From: SKLM01 sp050049955
Lineage (GTDB): Bacteria; Chloroflexota; Anaerolineae; B4-G1
Reading direction: 5' to 3'
Assembly (NCBI GenBank): GCA_050049955.1
Contig: JASFVG010000004.1
Coordinates: 1-32,613, forward strand
DNA: 32,613 nucleotides
This document shows positions 1 through 7,777 of the stretch, one piece after another (positions within the stretch are counted from its first letter, which is position 1; the number at the start of each line of letters is the position of its first letter). The notes under the pieces are model-generated. The model was given only the letters and a program-made list of their open reading frames with translations. It searched no databases and was not told the DNA's origin. The position numbers and the translations under genes are program-made.

Positions 1-2
1 GG

Positions 3-1934
3 GGCGAGGGATATGATCAGGCTGCAGCATACCTGAACGCCCTGCCTGGCGCAGAGGATCTCGTGGTGACCACCCCTACCACCGCCGCCTTTGCTCCGTT
101 GTTCGACGGCGAGACCTGGCCAATGGACCGGTACTACCCCTGGCGGTCCGACTACGTGCTGTTTTACGTTTCTGGTGTGCAGCGCGGACAGGACGAGGAG
201 TTGCTGCAGCAGTATCTCCTTGATCCGCCGCGGGAACCCGACCATGTCGTTTCTCTGCACGGCGTTGACTATGTGTGGATCTATCGCAACGACCGTCACG
301 AAGCGCCGGTCGCATTCGTCGAGCAGCACGGTCAGGCCAAGGAAGGGGACTGTATCCTGGTGAATGAGGATTCGCTCTTCGCGAAGTACTATGAGGGCGA
401 TCTGCCGGTCCACACGTTCTCTCCCCAGTACCAGGCCCAAGGCAGATCCTACACCTATTGGGATCGGGAACGGATGAGCAAGTTCCTCGACGATATGTCT
501 GCCGATTGCAGCCGCGTCTGGCATCCTCGGGACCTTGACGGCGAGGGTAATCGGTACGTGGATCTCCTAGACGTGCGGGGTGCCTTGATCGAGGAAGAGA
601 GCTTCCCCCGCATGGTGGTATCTCTGCACCGGCTGGTGGAGAGAGAGGTGGCGTGGAGAGAACTGGACCTGCGATTCGGCGATCTGCGTCTGCGAAGCTA
701 TGGTGTCACCGACCCACCACCGGCCTGGGGGAGGGACGGCGGCGTGCTGCTCGCGTGGGAAGCACTGGTCCCCCTGGAGGGGGACTATTCAGTCTTTCTC
801 CATCTGTACGATGCGCACGGCCACCGCATCGCGCAGGGCGACAGCCTGATGATAGACCACGCGGTCCAACCCACGTCGGACTGGGAACCGCACGTGGCGA
901 AGCGTGCGCTCTATCATCTTGAGGTGCCGCCGGCTACACCTCCAGGCCAGTACGCGCTGGAGCTCGGGGTCTATCAGCTGGAAAGCGGCGACCGACTGCC
1001 GATCCTCAACGCAGACGCTGGTGATCGCGGGACATCGGCACGGTTCCCGATTACCGTTGGTATACCTGACCAGATGCCCCCGACGGCTGACTTGACTATC
1101 CAACGTCTGCTCGAGCGGTCCCTGGTTTCCAGCCTGGAGTTGGTCGGGTATGACTTGGAGCAGCGCGCGGTAATGGCCGGTGAATCCGCGGGCATTCGCC
1201 TCTACTGGCAAGCCCACGGCACGATTGACCAGAGGCTACGCCTACAATTGGAGATGCAGGGAGACGATGGGACCAGCCATGCTCAGGAGGCGTTTGATCT
1301 CACGAGCACGGACTACCCGCCAACGCGTTGGCGACCCGACGAGCTTCTAGGCGACTGGTACTACCTGTCAACGCCGGAGAACGTGCCCACGGGGGAGGCG
1401 TTGATCAAGCTCGACTTACTGGATGAGGGCGGCCGATCTATCCTCTCCAGGCCTGTGGAAGTCCTAGCGCTATGGGTCCAGTCGACGGTCCCGAGGTTCG
1501 ACGCACCGCTCAAGATTGACCAGCCAACCAAGGTGAGCCTCGGCGAGGAAGTCACGCTCTGGGCCTATGAACTGGACTACACGGCGCGGGCTGGGGGGAC
1601 AGCATCAGTGACGCTCTATTGGAAGGCCGAGCAGAAGGTCGATACTGACTACAAGGTGTTTGTGCATCTGTACGATGGGCGAGGCGGCATCCTTGCCCAG
1701 AGTGATGGGCAGCCAGGGCTGGGGGCCCGGCCGACGACCACGTGGGAGACAGGGGAATTCGTTGCGGATCGGCACTTCATTTCGATACCGCCAGATGCCG
1801 AGTTGGGCAGTTACCAGCTCGGCGTGGGTCTATACGATCCTGAGAGTGGACAGCGCGTGACTGTGTCCGATCCTGTAGGCGAGCCCGTGGCCCAGGATCG
1901 GATCATCCTCGGGAGCGTGGCGATTGAGTCCTAG
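3..1934 (+). CDS. GT-C membrane glycosyltransferase, C-terminal part only (5' end outside window)
   Basis: The frame is open to the left edge, so this is the C-terminal ~644 residues of a longer protein whose membrane core lies upstream of the window. The first visible residues (GEGYDQAAAYLNALPGAEDL) align with the post-membrane soluble segment of the genes at 1924 (GEGYTELAGYLNTLPDVEDL) and 7778, so the missing part is probably an HPGV-type GT39-like core. A second soluble segment follows (roughly AFVEQHGQAKEGDCILV onward), resembling the one in the gene at 14547. Three copies of the shared C-terminal module come next, at about nt 650-1070, 1098-1496 and 1497-1931. The last has the full signature: SVTLYWKA, DYKVFVHLYD, LGARPTTTW, GEFVADRHF, YQLGVGLYDPESGQR. 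The expected role is transfer of a sugar from a lipid-linked donor outside the membrane; donor and acceptor are unknown. The stop overlaps the next gene by 11 bases. Confidence 0.8.
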   Translation, partial: GEGYDQAAAYLNALPGAEDLVVTTPTTAAFAPLFDGETWPMDRYYPWRSDYVLFYVSGVQRGQDEELLQQYLLDPPREPDHVVSLHGVDYVWIYRNDRHEAPVAFVEQHGQAKEGDCILVNEDSLFAKYYEGDLPVHTFSPQYQAQGRSYTYWDRERMSKFLDDMSADCSRVWHPRDLDGEGNRYVDLLDVRGALIEEESFPRMVVSLHRLVEREVAWRELDLRFGDLRLRSYGVTDPPPAWGRDGGVLLAWEALVPLEGDYSVFLHLYDAHGHRIAQGDSLMIDHAVQPTSDWEPHVAKRALYHLEVPPATPPGQYALELGVYQLESGDRLPILNADAGDRGTSARFPITVGIPDQMPPTADLTIQRLLERSLVSSLELVGYDLEQRAVMAGESAGIRLYWQAHGTIDQRLRLQLEMQGDDGTSHAQEAFDLTSTDYPPTRWRPDELLGDWYYLSTPENVPTGEALIKLDLLDEGGRSILSRPVEVLALWVQSTVPRFDAPLKIDQPTKVSLGEEVTLWAYELDYTARAGGTASVTLYWKAEQKVDTDYKVFVHLYDGRGGILAQSDGQPGLGARPTTTWETGEFVADRHFISIPPDAELGSYQLGVGLYDPESGQRVTVSDPVGEPVAQDRIILGSVAIES

Positions 1935-4269
1935 TCGGCTGGGTCGAGCTCGAGTCGCGCCTGAGTGCGCCAGCCCAACCCCCGCGCTCGCCGGCCCGTT
2001 GCGGCTGGGTCGGCTTCGTCGGGCCGTCTTCAGTGTAATCCTCTTTCTGCTCGCCTTCCTACCGCGCGCCATCCAGCCCGTTTCTCGGCCGCTGGTCTGG
2101 TATCTGCGCTCGGCTCACTTCATCGAGGCCGCCCTGAGCGGTGATTGGGCAAACACCGTCTATTCTGAGCATCCTGGCGTGACGCTGATGTGGCCAGCGG
2201 GGATAGGACTGAAGCTCTACTGGGTCGTCTCTGGCATCACCCCGGCGGCGGAGATGGTGCCCCCGGACTTCGAGCCGATCCACTTCTTCGGTCCGGTGCC
2301 ACGAGCAGAAATCGCCGCTGCTGTCATCCCTCTGACGGTGATCATCGCCCTGGGCGTCGTCGCGGCCTACTGGATGCTGCGGAACCTGCTCGGCGAAGCA
2401 ACCTCCGCCGTTGCCGGCCTGCTCCTGTCTACGAGCCCCTACTACCTAGCTCATAGCAAGGTTCTCCATCTTGAGGCTATGATGGCCACGCTCATGCTCC
2501 TATCAGCCCTGGCCGTGCTCGTGTACCGTCGCAGTCACCGCCGACGCTGGCTGCTCCTATCTGGTGTACTCGGCGGGCTCGCCCTGCTGGTCAAGATCCC
2601 TGCCTTGTTCCTTCTTCCGTTCGCGGGTCTCGTACTGTTCGTCGATTTGGCTCACAGCGTCCAGGCCAATAGGCTCAGTGTACGCCAAGTCATTGATGTG
2701 CTGGTGGTTCCGCTGTGCATCTGGTGTGTGGTTGCAGTGCTCGTCTATTCCGTCGTTTGGCCTGCCATGTGGGTGGAGCCCAGAAGGGCTCTGGCGGCGG
2801 TTGTCTGGGGCTTCACCCGCCATACGGCTTTGGCCCACGACAGTCCCACCCTGTTTCTGGGGCAGGTTATGCGTGAAGACCCGGGACCCGTCTTCTACAT
2901 CGTGTCACTGCTGTTTCGCGCCAGCGAGGTAGAGTTAGTCTTTCTGGTGGTGGCGGCGGCCATCGGAATCGCGCGTCTCCGCCTTCGGCGATCGGCTTGC
3001 ACGGGGTCACGGGTTGACCTCATACTACTCCTATGCTTCGCCGTTCTCTTCTTGGCGCAGATGTCTCTTGGTGCCAAGAAGATAACTCGCTATGTCCTTC
3101 CTTCTCTGCTGGGACTCGACGTGCTGGCTGCGGCGGGAATAGTGGGTTGGGCGCGAACCCTCGCCCGCGAGCGTCGCCGACTCGCGGTCGTACTGATGAT
3201 GCTTCCGGTGCTGATGCAGACCGTGGTGAGCTTGGCCCGGCATCCAAACTACGGGACGGTGCTCAACTGGCTTGCAGGGGGGCCTCCGGCGGCCGGCCGT
3301 GCGATCCTCATTGGTGAAGAGGGGGAAGGATACACGGAGCTCGCTGGGTATCTCAACACCCTCCCCGATGTCGAAGACCTGACGGTGGTCGCGCAGCTCC
3401 GGCACGTGTTCAGCCAGACATTCCGAGGCACGACCGTTGAAATGGACGAACGACAGGGCATTTCGGGTGTCCTGGGCGACTACTTGGTCTTCCACCGCAA
3501 CTACACGGCCCGTGACTACAAGATAGACCAATGGGGACGACTGTGGGAACGGTATGCGGCCCGCACCCCCGAGCGTGAGATCCAGTTCGATGGCGTGCCG
3601 TATGCCTGGCTCTATCCCAGGCTCTCACCGAAGCTCTCACCGGGCATTGGCCCCGAACGCCCTCAATTGAGGGTTCTTGGGGAGCGCTTTCGCTCTCTCG
3701 GCTACGACCTTCGCGTGACGAAGCCGGGACCGGGTGACAGAGTACCCCTGGTCCTCTATTGGCAGGCCACGTCACCTGTGACGGACGACCTGAGCATCTT
3801 CCTGCACCTCACCAACGACGCTGGAGAGCTCATCTGGCAGGACGATGGAGCCGCTGACCACGGCAGCCGCCCGACATGGAGTTGGGGCTCGGAGGAGACT
3901 ATCGTTGACCCGCACACCGTGGTGCTGCCGTCGGACCTGACGGAGGGCGAGTACGCCCTGGTCGCGGGCATCTACGACTGGAGGACCGGCGAGCGGCTGC
4001 CCGTCTACCGACCAGATGGGAAGCGGGTGGCTGGGGATCAGATCTTCCTGACAACCCTCGCTGTTCGGAGGCCTCGCGCTCGCCCTGCTGCGTGGGTGGC
4101 AAGGGGGCTGGGGCTTCTCACGCTGGTTTCGGTCCTGGTCGGCAGGCCAGCGCGGCCCGGCCCATCAATGCCAGACCGGAGAGAAGGGGTGGCTTGCACA
4201 GGGAAGCAAGGCGGCGCGACCGAAACGGGCGCCGAGGAGAGACAGGTTGACGCGCAATCGTTGGACTGA
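1924..4269 (+). CDS. HPGV-type GT39-like membrane glycosyltransferase with one C-terminal module and a last membrane helix
   Basis: A 781-residue protein. The start is TTG with GGGAG eight bases upstream (1911-1915), overlapping the previous gene by 11 bases. Hydrophobic helices run from about residue 33 to 435. Motifs shared with the gene at 7778 are HPGV (83-86), AHSKVLHLEA (176-185), WPAMWV (279-284) and SLGAKK..RYVLP (381-393). A soluble segment at 455-575 precedes one module at about 583-715 (LVLYWQA, LSIFLHL, RPTWSW, VDPHTV, EYALVAGIYDWRTGERLP). This family is thought to use polyprenyl-phosphate sugars at the outer face of the membrane. Two oddities stand out. The first outer loop lacks the Asp-Glu pair usual in GT39. 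A further hydrophobic segment (about 723-740) follows the module, so here the module would be a loop between helices. Family placement is firm; the substrate is unknown. Confidence 0.85.
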   Translation: MSPSRLGRARVAPECASPTPALAGPLRLGRLRRAVFSVILFLLAFLPRAIQPVSRPLVWYLRSAHFIEAALSGDWANTVYSEHPGVTLMWPAGIGLKLYWVVSGITPAAEMVPPDFEPIHFFGPVPRAEIAAAVIPLTVIIALGVVAAYWMLRNLLGEATSAVAGLLLSTSPYYLAHSKVLHLEAMMATLMLLSALAVLVYRRSHRRRWLLLSGVLGGLALLVKIPALFLLPFAGLVLFVDLAHSVQANRLSVRQVIDVLVVPLCIWCVVAVLVYSVVWPAMWVEPRRALAAVVWGFTRHTALAHDSPTLFLGQVMREDPGPVFYIVSLLFRASEVELVFLVVAAAIGIARLRLRRSACTGSRVDLILLLCFAVLFLAQMSLGAKKITRYVLPSLLGLDVLAAAGIVGWARTLARERRRLAVVLMMLPVLMQTVVSLARHPNYGTVLNWLAGGPPAAGRAILIGEEGEGYTELAGYLNTLPDVEDLTVVAQLRHVFSQTFRGTTVEMDERQGISGVLGDYLVFHRNYTARDYKIDQWGRLWERYAARTPEREIQFDGVPYAWLYPRLSPKLSPGIGPERPQLRVLGERFRSLGYDLRVTKPGPGDRVPLVLYWQATSPVTDDLSIFLHLTNDAGELIWQDDGAADHGSRPTWSWGSEETIVDPHTVVLPSDLTEGEYALVAGIYDWRTGERLPVYRPDGKRVAGDQIFLTTLAVRRPRARPAAWVARGLGLLTLVSVLVGRPARPGPSMPDRREGVACTGKQGGATETGAEERQVDAQSLD
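4234..4240 (+). promoter_or_regulatory. Ribosome binding site supporting the TTG start at 4247
   Basis: GAGGAGA lies six bases before TTG at 4247, inside the coding end of the previous gene. It supports the 23-base overlap of the two genes and hence translational coupling. No ATG or GTG start is as well placed. Confidence 0.6.
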
Positions 4270-7200
4270 CCTGAGCGTCCTGGTCATCTACCTGGCGACA
4301 GCCCTGGTCATCACGTGGCCGCTTGCCATCAACCTGGACAGCCATTTCCCGGGAGACTCCAACGACAGTCTCCATCACTACTGGAATGGGTGGTGGGTCA
4401 AGCGCGCCCTCAATACCGGGCAGTCACCCTATTGGACACCCTATCTCCACTATCCTCATGGGCTCAGCCTCGTCTCCCACGACATCGCCTGGTTCAACAT
4501 CGGTATGTGGTTGGTCCTGGAGCCCCTTCTTGGGGGCTACGTGGCCTACAATTGGGGTATACTCATCAGCCTGGTAGCGTGCGGATTCGCCGCCTTCTTG
4601 CTGGCCTATGAGCTGACGGGCGATGTGCGCTCCGCCTTCCTGGCGGGGCTCCTTTACCAGAGCTGGCCCTTCCGTATGCATCAGCTGGATCGTCCTAACC
4701 TCGCGGGGACCCAATGGATACCCTTGTTCATCCTGTTCTTGTGGCAATCCATGGACCGAGGGAAGTGGTGGCAAGGTGTGCTTGCGGGGGTGTTCTTGGC
4801 TCTCACTGGGTATACCCGGTGGCAGCAACTGATACCCGCCGCCATCCTGGGGGGTTTGTTTCTGATCTGTACGGTGCCGAGGAAACTGGGGACCTGGCGC
4901 CGATGGGGGCCTGCCCTGCTACTTGCGGGAACGGTCGCTGCCGTGGCATTGGCTCCACCTGTTGTCCTTCTGGCACGCCAGCAGCGCTCCGACCCGGTCG
5001 AGTTGCTGCGACCGACTGAGGAATCGACGATGCAGACGGACGTATTGGCCTACTTCACCCCCAGTAGGTTCCATTCGTTTCTCAGGTCCCTAACCCAGCC
5101 AGCCTATGCGCGATACTACGCCGACCGCTCGGAACCGCGTCGTTATCCTGCCTACGTTGGCGTGACCGCATTTGGCTTGGCCGTGGTGGGTGTATGGAGC
5201 TCGCGCAGGAAGAGCCTGCCTTGGGTAGTCATGGCAGGCACGCTGATCCTCCTGTCCTTGGGGCCTGAACTTCGCTTCAACGGCCGGCTCTATCCCGACA
5301 TACCGATGCCCTATCGGCTGGCCGCCCGGTTGCAGTTTGTCCGTCTCATCCGTCTTCCGGATCGCTTCAACTTATTCCTGGCTTTGCCTGCTGCAATGCT
5401 GGCTGCCTACGGGGTTTCTCACCTGCTGGATCTTGTACAACGGCGTAGACGTGTCACCTCCTTAGTCTTGTCAGGTGGTCTGGGAGCGGCACTTCTCCTT
5501 GAGTACCTGGTCGCCCCAATACCCCTGCATAGTCTTGCCATTTCGCCGTTCTACGGTGAGCTAGCGGAGGATGGGAGTGAGTTCGCCATACTCAATCTTC
5601 CGTTGGACCAGAAGGTCTCTAAGCAATACATGTTTGCTCAGGCGACTCATCAACATCCCATCGTCCAAGGCCACGTCTCCCGCTTTCCGCAGGGCGCGTT
5701 CGACTATATGACCAGCCAGCCCTGGATACGCGCCCTGCAGGACTCCGGTCATCTTCCTCCGGCCCATATCGACGTGGGTCGTCAGTTGAGGACGCTGGCT
5801 CAGGACGGCGTGGAGTATGTCGTGGTGCACAAGAAGCTGAACCCGCATCGCATCCAACACTGGCGGAACTACTTCCTGACGACGCCGCGCTTCGAGGACG
5901 ATGCGCTCTTGGTTTTTCCCACAGCCCCCCTGAGCGGAAGGGACTTCACGGTCGCCGAGGAGCTAGCGCCGGGCGTGGGGATCGTCAGCGCGACCCTGTC
6001 CGCCGAGTGTCTAGGCCCCGGCCAGCCTTTCTGGGTGGATGTTGGATGGGGGGCGATCGCGTCGCCCCACAAGGATTGGGCCGTCAGGTTGAGGCTGGTT
6101 TCGGAGACGGGGACGACATGGCTTGATCAGAGTGAGACGCTTTCCGAGGTCTGGCCTACAGGGGAATGGCCCGCCAACACGATCGCGAAAGCGCGCTACA
6201 GGGTGGATAGCGACGTCGGGACACCCTCGGGTGTCTACCGCGTAATGCTCTCACTGACGGATCTCTCGTCTCCGGCAGGGCATGGACGAGAAACCCACCT
6301 GGGCGACCTGACCGTGAGTCGCGAGAGATGTAGGGCTTTCGCCCCGCGAGGCAGCACAGGTGTGAACGCGCTGTTCGGCAGTAAGCTTCGCCTCCTTGGC
6401 TATCGGCTTCGGCATCGCGAGGACGGAGGACCGGTGCCGGGAATGGATCTCACACTCCTGTGGCGGTCGGAGCAGTTGATGGATACCGACTATAAGGTGT
6501 CGGTAGAGGTGCTCGATCCAGACTCCGGTCGCCCTGTGGCTCGCGATGACGCCATGCCGGTTCGGTGGGCCTATCGAACGAGCTACTGGGGCAAGGGCGA
6601 AGTGGTGACTGATGTCATCCCCTTGTCGATGGAGAACGTTCCGGCAGGTCTCTACAACGTGGCCGTGACCGTCTACAATCCTGATAGCGGGAAACGGTTG
6701 CCTGTCTTGGATAGCGGCGGCGATTTGCAGCCAAGAGGGAGAACCCTGCTGCCAGATCAGGGCGATGCCGGTGTGGAATTACTTGTGGTCGAGGTCGGTG
6801 TGTCCGAGCACCCCATTGATCTGGCTTCCCTGGAGATTCCATACGGTTCCGAGAGAGAGATCATCCCCCAGCTTCGGCTGCTGGGTTACGATGTGACGCG
6901 GAAGGCACTGCTTGCGGGTGACGAAGTGTCTGTCCAGCTGTTCTGGGAGGCTGTGGCTTCAGTTGACCGGGACTATCGGGTGCGTCTGGCGCTGGTCGAT
7001 CTGAACGGAGAATCGATCCTTCAGGAGGATTACGACGTCGTGGCCATAGACTACCCCACGAGCAGGTGGCGGGCCGGGGATATCCTTGAGGACTGGTATT
7101 CCCTGGCCACCGATCGCGAATTGCCCTCTGGAGAGGTCGCACTGGCACTCAATCTGGTGGACGAGGCAGGGGACTCGGTTCTCGCCGATCCTGTGAACGT

Positions 7201-7672
7201 GACCAGGCTATGGATACAGGGTGTCAAGCCAAGGTTCGAGAGGCCCCCTCTCGACGGCCTGCGTGACAGCGTCAGCCTGGAGGACAAGGTCGCCCTGCTC
7301 GGATACGATGCCTCGTCCTCCGTAGAGCGAGGCGGGAGCGCGACCGTGACCCTGTACTGGCAGGCACTGAGGACGATGAACACAAGCTACAAGGTGTTCG
7401 TCCATCTCTATGACGCTGCGGGCGCCATCGTGTCCCAACGAGACCGTCTACCTGGGCTAGGGGCACGACCGACGACCAGCTGGGAGAGAGGTGAGATCGT
7501 GGCGGATCGATACTTCGTTCGCGTAGACGGGGAGACGCCCCCGGGAGCCTATCAGCTAGCCGTCGGCCTCTATGATCCGCAGAGCGGCGAACGCCTGATG
7601 CCGTTCGACGCCGACGGGGAGAGATTGGCTCAAGACCGCATTCCCATCGGGTGGGTTGAGGTCGAGCCCTGA
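4247..7672 (+). CDS. Large GT-C-like membrane protein with four C-terminal modules
   Basis: A 1141-residue protein, the longest in the window. It starts at TTG with GAGGAGA six bases upstream and overlaps the preceding gene by 23 bases. The N-terminal half (to about residue 430) is polytopic. Its first outer loop reads GDSNDSLHHYWNGWWVKRAL (36-55), a pattern I associate with poorly characterised GT-C membrane proteins rather than canonical GT39; the acidic residues there may be the metal/donor site (inference). A soluble segment (about 430-550) is followed by four modules: a divergent one (about 553-680), then 695-830, 863-996 and 997-1141. The third lacks the FVHL core and carries DYPTSRWRAGDILEDWY instead. 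The fourth is canonical (TVTLYWQA, YKVFVHLYD, LGARPTTSW, GLYDPQSGERL). Modules 3 and 4 together match the last two modules of the truncated gene at 3-1934. Substrate unknown. Confidence 0.8.
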   Translation: MTRNRWTDLSVLVIYLATALVITWPLAINLDSHFPGDSNDSLHHYWNGWWVKRALNTGQSPYWTPYLHYPHGLSLVSHDIAWFNIGMWLVLEPLLGGYVAYNWGILISLVACGFAAFLLAYELTGDVRSAFLAGLLYQSWPFRMHQLDRPNLAGTQWIPLFILFLWQSMDRGKWWQGVLAGVFLALTGYTRWQQLIPAAILGGLFLICTVPRKLGTWRRWGPALLLAGTVAAVALAPPVVLLARQQRSDPVELLRPTEESTMQTDVLAYFTPSRFHSFLRSLTQPAYARYYADRSEPRRYPAYVGVTAFGLAVVGVWSSRRKSLPWVVMAGTLILLSLGPELRFNGRLYPDIPMPYRLAARLQFVRLIRLPDRFNLFLALPAAMLAAYGVSHLLDLVQRRRRVTSLVLSGGLGAALLLEYLVAPIPLHSLAISPFYGELAEDGSEFAILNLPLDQKVSKQYMFAQATHQHPIVQGHVSRFPQGAFDYMTSQPWIRALQDSGHLPPAHIDVGRQLRTLAQDGVEYVVVHKKLNPHRIQHWRNYFLTTPRFEDDALLVFPTAPLSGRDFTVAEELAPGVGIVSATLSAECLGPGQPFWVDVGWGAIASPHKDWAVRLRLVSETGTTWLDQSETLSEVWPTGEWPANTIAKARYRVDSDVGTPSGVYRVMLSLTDLSSPAGHGRETHLGDLTVSRERCRAFAPRGSTGVNALFGSKLRLLGYRLRHREDGGPVPGMDLTLLWRSEQLMDTDYKVSVEVLDPDSGRPVARDDAMPVRWAYRTSYWGKGEVVTDVIPLSMENVPAGLYNVAVTVYNPDSGKRLPVLDSGGDLQPRGRTLLPDQGDAGVELLVVEVGVSEHPIDLASLEIPYGSEREIIPQLRLLGYDVTRKALLAGDEVSVQLFWEAVASVDRDYRVRLALVDLNGESILQEDYDVVAIDYPTSRWRAGDILEDWYSLATDRELPSGEVALALNLVDEAGDSVLADPVNVTRLWIQGVKPRFERPPLDGLRDSVSLEDKVALLGYDASSSVERGGSATVTLYWQALRTMNTSYKVFVHLYDAAGAIVSQRDRLPGLGARPTTSWERGEIVADRYFVRVDGETPPGAYQLAVGLYDPQSGERLMPFDADGERLAQDRIPIGWVEVEP

Positions 7673-7682
7673 AGTCGCAATC

Positions 7683-7711
7683 TTGCCCTGAGCTACCCCT
7701 CACGCTACAAT
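7683..7711 (+). promoter_or_regulatory. Sigma-70-like promoter for the gene at 7778
   Basis: TTGCCC (7683-7688) and TACAAT (7706-7711) are separated by 17 bases, matching 4/6 and 5/6 of the housekeeping consensus. They lie in the only sizeable gap (105 bp) within the first half of the array. The predicted start is near 7718, giving a ~60-base leader. This suggests the array is at least two transcription units. Confidence 0.55.
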
Positions 7712-7777
7712 GGATCGTCCAGGCGAAAGCTGGTGGATACTCAGCCAACGATCTCACGTCTTAGCACGTTGTGATCG

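Noticed and set aside
7673..7777. tRNA or small RNA in the array gap
   Set aside because: No T-loop or acceptor-stem pattern; the gap is explained by a promoter and a short leader.
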